NCBI GenBank assembly: GCA_035528715.1
Contig: DATKYB010000109.1
Coordinates: 1-35,866, forward strand
Direction of reading: 5' to 3'
Origin: Nitrospinota bacterium
GTDB lineage: Bacteria > JADFOP01 > DATKYB01
Length of the DNA: 35,866 nt
Part shown: positions 25,135 through 33,896 of the stretch, in pieces
How the letters are laid out: each line of letters begins with the position of its first letter
Position numbering within the stretch: the stretch's first letter is position 1
The notes under the pieces: model-generated
Told to the model about the DNA's origin: nothing
The model's database searches: none
The model's input: the letters and a program-made list of their open reading frames with translations, nothing else
Made by a program: the position numbers and the translations under genes

Positions 25135-25174
25135 GGTTCGCTTTTGCTAAAACCTGTCTCTTGGCAAGTCATAT

Positions 25175-27091
25175 TTATTGCTTTGCCTGGTTAAGAAGCC
25201 CACCGGCAAGAAGAATCTGCCGTCGCCTTCCCGAGATATCGAGAATGGTCTTGATCTCCTGCCCGTTCACAAATACGGTGATCTCCTCCTGTCCTTCCTC
25301 AATGGCCTTTCTTATACCCGGTATCTTAATCATGTCACCCTGATTAATCCTGTCGTAATCGGCCGGATCTTTGAACATCAAGGGGATAATGCCAAAATTG
25401 ACCAAGTTCGACTTGTGGATGCGGGCAAAGCTCTTGGCGATCTTGACCCGGACGCCCAGATATCTCGGCGCTAGGGCGGCATGCTCCCGCGATGAGCCCT
25501 GTCCGTAGTTCTCGCCGCCGACGACAACGCCGCTCTTCTTCTCCTTTGCCCTCTCTGTAAACTTATCATCGATCACATCGAAAACGAACTCGCTGATTGC
25601 AGGGATGTTGCTTCGAAGCGGTAGAACCTTGTTCCCACCAGGGAGGATGATGTCGGTGCTGATATCGTCCCCGACCTTTATCAATACCTCTTCTTCAAGG
25701 TCGTCCTCCAGCTTATCAAAAAGAGGAAACGGTTTGATGTTAGGGCCTCGAAGAATCTCCACCTCCTCAGGCTTTTCTGCAGGAGGAATAAACCATTTTG
25801 AATTGAAGGAAAACTTCTCTGGGTATTCAACTTTAGGATAATTGCCCATGGTTCTCGGATCGGTAATCTTACCAGTAAGGGCTGATGCCACGGCGGTTTC
25901 CGGCGAACAGAGGTACACTGCATCGTCCTTTGTTCCGCTTCTCCCCTTAAAGTTTCTCGGGAAGGTTCTAAGGGAATTCGTCCCTGTGGCAGGTGCCTGT
26001 CCCATTCCAATACAACCGAGACAGCCCGACTCATGTATTCGTGCACCGGCACTCACAAGGGAGATCAGCCCGCCCATGGCCGTAACATTTTCCAATGTCT
26101 GGCGGCTTCCAGGGTTGATCTCGAAGCTCACAGCCGGGTGTTTGATTTTTCCCTTTACGGTTTCGGCCGTTATCATAATATCACGGTAGTCGCCATTGCA
26201 GGAAGAGCCGACAATGACCTGAGAGATTTCAACATTCTTTAAATCTTTAGCTGGCTTTACATTATCTGGATTATAAGGACAGGCTACAAGGGGCTCTATC
26301 TTACTTAGGTCTAACTCGGTAACCTCGTCAAACTCTGCATTTGGATCGGTCTTAATCTCCTTCCATACCTCTTCCCTGCTATTGAGTCTCAGATAGTCTT
26401 TCGTTACCTCATCCGATGGAAAAAGAGCGGCTGTTCCGCCGATATCGACACCCATATTGGCAATGGTTCCGCGGGCACTCATGTCGAGATTCTTCACGCC
26501 TGGCCCATAAAACTCCATGATCTTGCCCAGACTGCCCATTACCGTGTATCGCTTGAGAAGTTCAAGAATGACGTCCTTTCCAGAGACCCAAGGCTGAAGC
26601 TCTCCCTCCAGATAGATGCCCCAGATTTTCGGGGTATATATATAGTAAGGCTTTCCAGCCATGGCCATGGCAACCTCCATTCCGCCCGAGCCCATGGCAA
26701 GCATGGCGAGGCTTCCGCCTGTGGTGGTGTGGCTATCAGAACCGATAAGGGTTTTTCCCGGTATGCCGAACCTCTCCCTGTGCACGTGGTGGCAGATGCC
26801 GTTTCCCGGAGGAGAAAGAATCACCCCATATTTTGATGACATCGACTGGAGAAAGCGGTGGTCGTCTGCGTTCTTAAAATCGGTCTGGATAATGTTGTGG
26901 TCGATATAACTCACAGAAAGCTCTGTCTTTACGCGTGGAATGCCCATTGATTCAAATTCCAGATAGACCATGGTCCCGGTCGCGTCCTGTGTCAGGGTCT
27001 GGTCAATGCGAAGGCCAATCTCTTTTCCTGGTTCGAGTTTTCCTTCTAAGAGATGTTCCTCGATAATCCTTTCTGCGATTGTTCCCTTCAT
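25175..27091 (-). CDS. aconitate hydratase
   Basis: A 638-residue aconitase of the compact bacterial/archaeal type. The [4Fe-4S] cysteines are in VGSSCNGDYRD and ESGCLGCIG; SDSHTTTGG, the swivel-domain GENYGQGSSREHAALAPRYLG and FARIHKSNL bind substrate. The start is ATG 27091 with GAGGGGG upstream; an ATG at 27106 is in frame but overlaps that site. It interconverts citrate and isocitrate, although close relatives such as homoaconitase or methylcitrate dehydratase are not excluded. The gene is clearly richer in G+C than the genes on both sides, as are the ThDP/ALDH genes further right. It heads a nine-gene same-strand series. Confidence 0.93.
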   Translation of the reverse strand: MKGTIAERIIEEHLLEGKLEPGKEIGLRIDQTLTQDATGTMVYLEFESMGIPRVKTELSVSYIDHNIIQTDFKNADDHRFLQSMSSKYGVILSPPGNGICHHVHRERFGIPGKTLIGSDSHTTTGGSLAMLAMGSGGMEVAMAMAGKPYYIYTPKIWGIYLEGELQPWVSGKDVILELLKRYTVMGSLGKIMEFYGPGVKNLDMSARGTIANMGVDIGGTAALFPSDEVTKDYLRLNSREEVWKEIKTDPNAEFDEVTELDLSKIEPLVACPYNPDNVKPAKDLKNVEISQVIVGSSCNGDYRDIMITAETVKGKIKHPAVSFEINPGSRQTLENVTAMGGLISLVSAGARIHESGCLGCIGMGQAPATGTNSLRTFPRNFKGRSGTKDDAVYLCSPETAVASALTGKITDPRTMGNYPKVEYPEKFSFNSKWFIPPAEKPEEVEILRGPNIKPFPLFDKLEDDLEEEVLIKVGDDISTDIILPGGNKVLPLRSNIPAISEFVFDVIDDKFTERAKEKKSGVVVGGENYGQGSSREHAALAPRYLGVRVKIAKSFARIHKSNLVNFGIIPLMFKDPADYDRINQGDMIKIPGIRKAIEEGQEEITVFVNGQEIKTILDISGRRRQILLAGGLLNQAKQ

Positions 27092-27251
27092 TGGAAACCC
27101 CCTCATTACTGTTTTAAGTTATTTATGACTAAGTCTATCTTCTGATATCTGCTCTGTCAAGAACTAAGGTTTATCAAATAAAACATAATAAAATGATTTA
27201 TCCGCTCACAACCATTAGGGATTTATGAGGTTTAGAGAATTATTTGTGCAT

Positions 27252-27289
27252 AAAAAAATCAACCCCTTAGAAAATAGTTTCCAAAGGGC
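27252..27289 (-). terminator. intrinsic terminator after the uspA-type gene
   Basis: On the minus strand the stem CCCTTTGGAAA / TTTTCTAAGGG (one internal mismatch, loop CTA) is followed after GTTGA by seven T. It lies 100 bp past the end of the universal stress gene. Confidence 0.6.
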
Positions 27290-27387
27290 TCGATATTTAT
27301 GAATGAAATGTTCAAACAATAAGGGAGGGTGTATGGAGGATGAAATTATTCGAAAATTAAAATTCTCTCTTCTATAAAATTATCCTT

Positions 27388-27873
27388 TTATGGAACCTTA
27401 AATTCAAAATCTCTTGGCTTAATTGTCAAAACAGGGCAAGGTGCTTTCCTAACCACCTTTTCTGCAACGCTTCCCATTAAAGCATGAGAAATCCCTGTTC
27501 TCCCGTGGGTTCCCATGACTATCAGATCTGCCTCCTTTTCTCTCGCAGCTATAATGATCTCTACAAAGGGTTTGCCTTTTCTTATAAATTTCTCTATCTT
27601 AAGTCCCTTATAATCCTTTGTATTCTTCTTAATAAACTCCTCTGTTTCCTTTGCTTTTTCTTTAACAATATTCTCTTCTAAATCCTCCACAGGAGACCTA
27701 CGAGGATTTGACTCATACCTATAGCCCTGCTCTAGGTAGCTCATATCTACCACATAAACAGCATAAATTGTTGACCCGTATTTTTCTCCTAAACTGATCG
27801 CATATTTAAACGCTTCTCTTGAATTTTCTGAATTATCTGTTGGTAACAATATCTTTTTAATCAAAGTAGACAT
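27388..27873 (-). CDS. universal stress protein (UspA family)
   Basis: A 161-residue UspA-fold protein. The ATP-binding motif G-x2-G-x9-G-S is visible in MGTHGRTGISHALMGSVAE, followed by PCPVLTI. The N-terminal KILLPTDNSENSREAFKYAI is typical. It probably dimerises and binds ATP, aiding stress survival; the trigger is not visible. The ATG has AAAGGAG upstream. It follows the small membrane protein by 35 nt, on the same strand. Confidence 0.94.
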   Translation of the reverse strand: MSTLIKKILLPTDNSENSREAFKYAISLGEKYGSTIYAVYVVDMSYLEQGYRYESNPRRSPVEDLEENIVKEKAKETEEFIKKNTKDYKGLKIEKFIRKGKPFVEIIIAAREKEADLIVMGTHGRTGISHALMGSVAEKVVRKAPCPVLTIKPRDFEFKVP

Positions 27874-27908
27874 TTTAAACTCCTTTTTTTCTTTATCTTT
27901 ATAGAAAA

Positions 27909-28154
27909 TTACTTCACCATAAGATTGTAGAGCCAGGCTATCAAAAAACCAAATATGAAACCATCAATAAAGCCCCAGATGATACCAATAAGACAACCCA
28001 GTATAGATGGTTCATATCCTATATAAACAGATGAAATGACCTCTAAAAGTTTGGTTCCCCAATTAAACCCTGCCACCATAATTGTAAGCATGATAAGAGA
28101 AACTGCCCAAATTATACCAAAGGCTAAACCTGCTTTTAATGCATCTAGTTTCAT
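27909..28154 (-). CDS. two-helix membrane protein (holin-like)
   Basis: An 81-residue protein with two hydrophobic segments (LAFGIIWAVSLIMLTIMVAG and a second from about 50 to 77, LGCLIGIIWGFIDGFIFGFL). Proteins of this shape are often labelled 'bacteriophage holin' by similarity. No phage genes surround it, so I describe it only as a small membrane protein. The start has AAGGAGG upstream. It is sandwiched between a zinc-knuckle protein and UspA on one strand, with short gaps, so probably one operon. Confidence 0.8.
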   Translation of the reverse strand: MKLDALKAGLAFGIIWAVSLIMLTIMVAGFNWGTKLLEVISSVYIGYEPSILGCLIGIIWGFIDGFIFGFLIAWLYNLMVK

Positions 28155-28164
28155 ATGAACCTCC

Positions 28165-28380
28165 TTAAAACTTTGACAAATATCTAAATCGGAAATGCCT
28201 GCAATATTCTAAGATAACTTCTTTTAAGGACAAACTCTCTGATGCATGAATATAGAGACCAAATTTATTGCAGTATTCACATCTGCACCAAAAAAGATCC
28301 TCATTTCTCATGCCATCAGCTAAAAGTCTCTTCTGTTCTTTAGTACAATGCTTACACTTTACTGTTTTACTTAACTTCAT
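28165..28380 (-). CDS. small cysteine-rich protein
   Basis: A 71-residue protein with CKHC and a CRCEYC cluster, spaced for a zinc site, and a basic C-terminal tail (CRHFRFRYLSKF). No family recognised. It is the first gene of a minus-strand series with the two-helix membrane protein (10 nt downstream) and UspA. Confidence 0.65.
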   Translation of the reverse strand: MKLSKTVKCKHCTKEQKRLLADGMRNEDLFWCRCEYCNKFGLYIHASESLSLKEVILEYCRHFRFRYLSKF

Positions 28381-29052
28381 TATAATTAATCATTTATATT
28401 GGAAAATTTTTAAAAATTTTTGGAAGATGATATCTAAAAGTAAATTCTGAAGATTTTAAATAAAGGGGAAAAGAGGTTCTGATGGAGATCGAAATTCGGA
28501 TCCTAAAAAATATAATTATCTAAACAAAGGATATAAATCTCAATCCTGGTTTAGACCCAAGAATCACTACTCATTTTAATATTTGTTTTTTAGATATCTT
28601 TAATTATCAATATATGAAGAATATTTTTACTGTCAATAGTGAAATGCAAAATATTCTAAAGTAAAATTATACAATTACTTATAAAAATATAATTTGAATG
28701 TTTGGGTATTGAAAAAGTTCAATAAATGCTCATAAAAGCAAAATAACAGGATTGTAAAAGCCTTGTTTCTCTTCATAGAAATTTTATTTCACAAAAACTT
28801 CTTTTATACTAAAAAATGATATATTGTGATAAGATAAGGATTGAAATTTTAATTCTGTTTCGTTTTATGAAGGTAATTTTGCATAATTTTTTTGTATGTG
28901 CTAGCATTTTAAGAAAGCAAATCATAATCAAAAAACGTCTTTTAGCAAAAGCGCTTCGTATTTAAATAAGTATATTCAATTGGGAAATTGGTGTTATAAT
29001 ATAGGACTTTTTAACAAGCTACATTAATCAATAATTAAATTCTATTCAAATC
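28381..29052. other. long AT-rich gene-free region
   Basis: A 670-bp region between divergent genes, very AT-rich. I find only frames of about 13 codons (for example from 28482) and no RNA gene motif. The one signal is the extended -10 promoter near its right end, listed separately. Confidence 0.5.
28992..29000 (+). promoter_or_regulatory. extended -10 promoter of the aminomutase gene
   Basis: TGTTATAAT (TG-N-TATAAT) is a perfect extended -10 element, 53 bp before the start codon at 29053. No good -35 is seen 17 bp upstream, as is normal for extended -10 promoters. Confidence 0.6.
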
Positions 29053-30150
29053 ATGAAGTGGGAAAATAAACTCAAGGAAAATATCTGTTCTATTGAAGAA
29101 TTAAAAAAGCATATTAAATTGACAAAGAATGAAGAAAAAAAACTACAGAGGGTAACCGAAATCTACCCTATTAATATTACCAAGTATTATTTATCTTTAA
29201 TCAATAAAAATGATAAAAAAGATCCATTAAGAAAATTGATTGTTCCTTCTGAAAAAGAATTAGACATTTCAGGAATTTATGACACAAGAGACGAAAAGGA
29301 AAACACAAAGGTTGCTGGGCTTCAGCATACATATAAGCAAACAGCCCTCATTTTATCCACAAATTGGTGTTCAGCCTATTGCAGGTTCTGCTTTAGAAAA
29401 CAGTTTCTTACTTTTCCAAAGAAAGAGATAGCTTGGGAATTTAATGATGGAATAGAATATATTAAAAGTCATAAGGAAATTAATAATGTACTTGTTAGCG
29501 GCGGAGATCCTCTTATATTGCCAACTGAAATAATAGAGAATTTTCTAAAAAAACTTTCAGCTGTAAAACATCTCAATTTTATCCGTTTTGGATCCAGAAT
29601 CCCAGTAGTCTTTCCAGATAGGATTTTAGATGATAAGTCATTCCTTGAGCTTTTAAAGAAATTTTCGTTAAAGGAAAAAAAGATATATATTGTTGTGCAC
29701 TTTAACCATCCAAGAGAAATTACTCAAAAATCAATCGCTGCAGTGGACAAGATCATTAAGTCTAATGTCATTGTTAAAAATCAGACTGTATTGCTTAAAG
29801 GAATCAATGATAATCCAGATACCCTGGCAGAGTTATTAAATAAATTGGTTGGCATTGGCATCAATCCTTACTATATATTTCAGTGTAGACCAGTAAAAGG
29901 TGCAAAGGAATATTTCCAAGTACCATTATATAGGGGGTATAGGATAGTCGAAAATGCCAAAAAGAAACTCGACGGTCTCAGTAAAGGCTTTAAATACATT
30001 ATGTCCCATAAAACAGGGAAGATAGAGATCGTTGGAGTTATGGGGAATGAAATCTATTTTAAATATCACCAAGCAAAAGAATCGAAAAATATCGGTAAAT
30101 TCTTCAAGAAAAAAATAAACAAAAAAGCAAAATGGCTTGATGATCTATAA
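29053..30150 (+). CDS. lysine 2,3-aminomutase family radical SAM enzyme
   Basis: A 365-residue PLP and [4Fe-4S]/SAM enzyme of the KamA/EpmB family. The cluster motif is CSAYCRFCFRKQ, followed by NVLVSGGDPLILPTEII, FIRFGSRIPVVFPDRI, and the PLP-lysine region NQTVLLKGINDNP. The final HKTGKIEIVGVMGNEIYFKYH resembles the KamA end. It lacks the longer C-terminal extension of clostridial KamA, so it may act on a different amino acid or on EF-P; I cannot say which. No EF-P or lysine-degradation gene is adjacent. It is on the same strand as the ThDP enzyme, 73 nt upstream. Confidence 0.88.
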   Translation: MKWENKLKENICSIEELKKHIKLTKNEEKKLQRVTEIYPINITKYYLSLINKNDKKDPLRKLIVPSEKELDISGIYDTRDEKENTKVAGLQHTYKQTALILSTNWCSAYCRFCFRKQFLTFPKKEIAWEFNDGIEYIKSHKEINNVLVSGGDPLILPTEIIENFLKKLSAVKHLNFIRFGSRIPVVFPDRILDDKSFLELLKKFSLKEKKIYIVVHFNHPREITQKSIAAVDKIIKSNVIVKNQTVLLKGINDNPDTLAELLNKLVGIGINPYYIFQCRPVKGAKEYFQVPLYRGYRIVENAKKKLDGLSKGFKYIMSHKTGKIEIVGVMGNEIYFKYHQAKESKNIGKFFKKKINKKAKWLDDL

Positions 30151-30223
30151 TCATCTTTAGCTTCAGCCTCTGAACTCTTTCATCTCACCAGTAGCAATAA
30201 AATAAAGAAATAAGGTTTGAACC

Positions 30224-31873
30224 ATGAAAGTATCTGACTTTTTTGTCAAGTGCTTGGAAAACGAAGGTGTTCGATATGTCTTCGGTGTACCGGGAGAGGA
30301 AAATGAAGACCTGCTTTTCTCTTTGGAAAATTCGTCCATTCAGTTTGTGCCGACAAGGCATGAACAGGGAGCAGCCTTTATCGCGAACTTCTGGGGCCGA
30401 TTGACAGGTAAGGCTGGCGTCTGTCTATCAACACTCGGTCCCGGAGCGACAAACCTCGTCACAGGCGTCGCTGATGCAAACTTAGATAAAGCCCCATTGG
30501 TAGCTATTACCGGCCAAGAGGGTCTCGCAGGATTGCATCATGAGAGCCACCAAACACTTGATATTGTTAATCTGTTTAAACCGATAACCAAATGGAACAC
30601 AGCCATTTCCTCGCCAGAGGTTGTGGCCGAGGTTATCAGAAAGGCCTTTAAGGTAGCAGAGTATGAAAAGCCAGGGGCAACCCACATTGAACTCTCGGAA
30701 GACATGGCAAAACAACAGGTGATGAAGATGATAACCCCCATTCCTCCTGAAAGGGTGCGACGGCCCAGCCCTGATTACAAGGTTATCAACCGCACGATTG
30801 AGCTCCTGAAAGAGAGCAAGAAACCTCTTATCATTGCCGGGAACGGTGCGATTAGAAAGCTTGCAAGCAAACACCTCACGAAGTTCGTTTTGAAGCACAA
30901 TATCCCTGTGGCGTGCACCTTCATGGGGAAAGGCGCAATATCTGATAAAATGGAGCAGTCGCTCCTTAGCATTGGTCTCGGATATAAAGACTACGTTATT
31001 GAGGCAGTCGAAAATGCAGATCTCATCCTCGCTGTTGGGTATGACATTGCAGAGTTCGAACCAGAGAAGTGGAATCCTAAAGGTGAAAAGAAAATTGTCC
31101 ATATTGACTTTATTCCAGCTGAGGTTTACACACACTACAATCCAGAAGTTGAGGTTGTAAGCGACATCTCTGGAGCACTCTGGGAGCTTAATTCCAAGCT
31201 CATCAATGAAGAACTCAAAATCGATACCGAATGGTATAAACCGATCCGGATTCGGATTCTTGAAGACATCAAGAGCTATGAACTGAATAACACGGATACC
31301 TTCACAATTCCTGGCACGCTGAACATCATCAGGGAGATTCTCGATGATTGCGGTCTTATGATCAGCGATGTTGGGAGCCACAAAATCTGGATTGCAAGAA
31401 ACTTTCCTACTTACTGCCCTAATGGATGCATTATGAGCAATGGTCTGGCTAGTATGGGCAGTGCTATCCCAGGGGCCATTGCCGCCTCCCTCATCGACCC
31501 TGAAAGACAGGTAGTAGCAGCAATGGGCGATGGCGGTTTCCTCATGAACTCACAGGAACTGGAAACGGCAAAACGGCTTGGTGTTAGTTTCACGGCTGTG
31601 ATCCTTAACGACAATGATTACGGCCTGATCAGTTGGAAACAGAGTATTACCAGAGGCAGATCAATAGGCACAAAGATCCATAATCCTGATTTTAAGGCGT
31701 ATGCAGAAAGTTTTGGTATCAAGGGCTATTGCCCAAAGAATCTTGCCGAGCTTAAAGATCAATTACAAATAGCTATCACTTCGAAAGAACTCTGTGTAGT
31801 AGAAGTCCCGATCGATCCTAAAGTTAACCATTCTCTCGTTGAAAAACTAAACAAATACTGGGGGGAGGAATAA
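30224..31873 (+). CDS. thiamine-diphosphate-dependent acetolactate synthase-like enzyme
   Basis: A 549-residue ThDP enzyme close to catabolic acetolactate synthase. The catalytic Glu is E47 (RHEQGAAFIANFWGR), the N-terminal VFGVPGEENEDLL is characteristic, and the ThDP-binding segment is MGDGGFLMNSQELETAKRLGVSFTAVILNDNDYG. No regulatory subunit gene (ilvN) is adjacent, favouring an AlsS-like or other 2-oxo-acid enzyme rather than the IlvBN pathway. The stop overlaps the start of an aldehyde dehydrogenase (TAATG), which suggests that the two act in series. The gene is richer in G+C than most of the window. Confidence 0.87.
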   Translation: MKVSDFFVKCLENEGVRYVFGVPGEENEDLLFSLENSSIQFVPTRHEQGAAFIANFWGRLTGKAGVCLSTLGPGATNLVTGVADANLDKAPLVAITGQEGLAGLHHESHQTLDIVNLFKPITKWNTAISSPEVVAEVIRKAFKVAEYEKPGATHIELSEDMAKQQVMKMITPIPPERVRRPSPDYKVINRTIELLKESKKPLIIAGNGAIRKLASKHLTKFVLKHNIPVACTFMGKGAISDKMEQSLLSIGLGYKDYVIEAVENADLILAVGYDIAEFEPEKWNPKGEKKIVHIDFIPAEVYTHYNPEVEVVSDISGALWELNSKLINEELKIDTEWYKPIRIRILEDIKSYELNNTDTFTIPGTLNIIREILDDCGLMISDVGSHKIWIARNFPTYCPNGCIMSNGLASMGSAIPGAIAASLIDPERQVVAAMGDGGFLMNSQELETAKRLGVSFTAVILNDNDYGLISWKQSITRGRSIGTKIHNPDFKAYAESFGIKGYCPKNLAELKDQLQIAITSKELCVVEVPIDPKVNHSLVEKLNKYWGEE

Positions 31874-33240
31874 TGACGATAAAAGCAATCTATCCCGCAA
31901 CAGGAGAAATAATTAAAGAATACCCGGAAATGACACCGGAGGAGGTAAAGAGCATCATAGAGAAGTCACACGAAGCCTTTCTTTTGTGGCGAAAAACCAG
32001 GTTTTCTGAAAGAGCTGTGCTTATGAAAAAAGCTGCCAAGGTTCTTCGAGATAATGCAGAAGAGTATGCAAAGCTCATGACTCAAGAGATGGGCAAGCTT
32101 ATCAAAGACGGTAAGGCAGAGGCTGAGAAGTGTGCCTGGGTCTGCGACTACTTTGCAGAAAATGCTGAGAGGTTCCTTAAGCCAGAGATAATCGAGACTG
32201 ACGCAAAAAAGAGCTTTGTTACATTTCAGCCTTTGGGCGTTGTGCTGGCGGTCATGCCATGGAACTTTCCCTTCTGGCAGGTTTTTAGGTTTGCTGCGCC
32301 TGCGCTCATGGCGGGCAATACAGGTGTATTAAAGCATGCCTCGAATGTTCCGGGATGTGCTTTGGCAATAGAGGGTGTCTTTAAAAATGCGGGTTTTCCA
32401 GAGAATATCTTCAGGGCCTTGCTTGTCGGGAGCAGGCAGGTCGATGCAATTATAGAAAATCCTTTGGTTAGGGCAGCAACCCTTACTGGAAGTACCCCTG
32501 CTGGAAGATCCGTAGCAAAAAAGGCAGGTCAGATGCTCAAGAAGACCGTCCTTGAGCTAGGGGGGAGCGACCCCTATCTGATTTTGGAAGATGCGGATAT
32601 GGAAGAGGCTGTGACCACATGTGTCAACAGTAGGCTTATCAATGCTGGGCAGAGCTGCATTGCTGCAAAGCGTTTCATTGTGGTTGAGCCGATTCAAAAG
32701 CGATTCGAGGAGCTCTTTTTGGAAAAGATGCGCGCTAAAAAGATGGGTGACCCCATGGAAGGTGGGATTGCAATCGGCCCCATGGCGCGGAATGACCTGA
32801 GAGATGAGCTTCACGAACAGGTGAAGAAGAGCATTGAAAAAGGGGCAAAGTGTCTTCTCGGTGGTGAGATACCAGAAGGCAAGGGTGCTTATTATCCCCC
32901 AACTGTTCTTGCGGATGTGAAAAAGGGGATGCCTGCATATGATGAAGAGATGTTTGGACCGGTAGCAGCTATTATCCCTGTAAAGAATGAGAAAGAAGCG
33001 ATAAAGGTCGCAAACGACTCTCTATTCGGTCTGGGCGCGGCTGTCTTTACCAAGAACATTGAAAAAGGCGAGAGAATCGCGGCAAATGAACTGGAAGCGG
33101 GCTGCTGTTTTGTTAATACATCTGTAAAGTCAGATCCCCGTCTTCCCTTCGGAGGCATAAAGGAGAGCGGGTATGGCCGAGAGCTGGCCTCTTATGGGAT
33201 CAAGGAGTTCGTAAATATCAAGACCGTTTATGTAAAGTGA
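31873..33240 (+). CDS. NAD(P)-dependent aldehyde dehydrogenase (succinate-semialdehyde type)
   Basis: A 455-residue aldehyde dehydrogenase. The catalytic Cys262 lies in NAGQSCIAAKRF and the general base Glu228 lies in VLELGGSDPYLILEDADM. The cofactor segment has MPWNFPFWQVFRFAAPALMAGN and GSTPAGRSVAKKAG, and FGGIKESGYGRELASYGIKEF closes the family signature. It resembles succinate-semialdehyde dehydrogenases but is short, and the substrate is unproved. It overlaps the ThDP enzyme gene by one nucleotide, so it may oxidise an aldehyde made by that enzyme. It shares the same elevated G+C. Confidence 0.92.
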   Translation: MTIKAIYPATGEIIKEYPEMTPEEVKSIIEKSHEAFLLWRKTRFSERAVLMKKAAKVLRDNAEEYAKLMTQEMGKLIKDGKAEAEKCAWVCDYFAENAERFLKPEIIETDAKKSFVTFQPLGVVLAVMPWNFPFWQVFRFAAPALMAGNTGVLKHASNVPGCALAIEGVFKNAGFPENIFRALLVGSRQVDAIIENPLVRAATLTGSTPAGRSVAKKAGQMLKKTVLELGGSDPYLILEDADMEEAVTTCVNSRLINAGQSCIAAKRFIVVEPIQKRFEELFLEKMRAKKMGDPMEGGIAIGPMARNDLRDELHEQVKKSIEKGAKCLLGGEIPEGKGAYYPPTVLADVKKGMPAYDEEMFGPVAAIIPVKNEKEAIKVANDSLFGLGAAVFTKNIEKGERIAANELEAGCCFVNTSVKSDPRLPFGGIKESGYGRELASYGIKEFVNIKTVYVK

Positions 33241-33279
33241 GCGAAAAGCAACGATTAAAAAGAGAACTGCCAGATGAAA

Positions 33280-33882
33280 TCAAGTCGTCTTCGAGCCAAG
33301 ACCTGAAAGCCTCATGATTGACTTCCAAAGATCCTTTTTCCCCTCTCTTGTCTTAGCAGAAAAGATAATAAGAGATGCCATATCGTTGAGTTCGAGATCC
33401 TGTAATATTTCTTTAATTTTCTGATTTCTTGATCCCTTACTAATCTTATCTGTTTTTGTTAATACTAATATCGTTGGGGTTTTATAATGATCGAACCATT
33501 CCTTCATTTTTAAATCAAGCTCAGTGGGTTTGTGTCTTATGTCTAAGCAATGGATAACCCCTTTGAGATTGCTCCTCCCTTTGAGATAACTTTCAATGAG
33601 TGCCCTCCAATTTTTCTTAATAGAGATTGGTGCATGAGAAAAACCATATCCAGGAAGATCTGCAAAAACTAAAGATTCATTGATTTTGAAAAAGTTTATC
33701 ATCTGTGTCTTGCCGGGCGTAGAGCTCGTCTTTGCTAATTTTTTTATATTCGTTAGTGTATTAATCAAAGAAGACTTTCCTACATTGGAACGCCCAACAA
33801 AGGCAATTTCTGGAAGGGAGATATCTGGAAATTGATCAGGCTTAAATGCACTCTTTAAGAAAAGCGCTGAAACATTGCTCAT
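33280..33882 (-). CDS. engB: ribosome-biogenesis GTPase EngB/YsxC
   Basis: A 200-residue TRAFAC GTPase needed for large-subunit assembly and cell division. The G motifs are G1 GRSNVGKSSLIN, G3 DLPGYGFSHA, G4 LTKTDKISKGS and G5 FSAK. The N-terminal FLKSAFKPDQFPDISLPEIAFVG is typical of EngB, and the length fits. It is convergent with the aldehyde dehydrogenase and follows the DUF1015 gene by 14 nt on the same strand. Confidence 0.97.
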   Translation of the reverse strand: MSNVSALFLKSAFKPDQFPDISLPEIAFVGRSNVGKSSLINTLTNIKKLAKTSSTPGKTQMINFFKINESLVFADLPGYGFSHAPISIKKNWRALIESYLKGRSNLKGVIHCLDIRHKPTELDLKMKEWFDHYKTPTILVLTKTDKISKGSRNQKIKEILQDLELNDMASLIIFSAKTREGKKDLWKSIMRLSGLGSKTT

Positions 33883-33896
33883 CAGACTTTTTTCTC

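Noticed and set aside
25600-26900. Long frames opposite to the aconitase gene and out of frame within it.
   Set aside because: They mirror the G+C-rich coding frame of a complete, motif-rich aconitase and have no independent support.
27333-27377. A 14-codon frame with a good ribosome-binding site (GGGAGGGTGT before ATG) to the left of the uspA-type gene.
   Set aside because: It is very short, antisense to the uspA 3' region and without any further support.
27909-28154. Prophage remnant suggested by the holin-like membrane protein.
   Set aside because: No lysin, structural or integrase genes are nearby; proteins of this shape are often mislabelled as holins.
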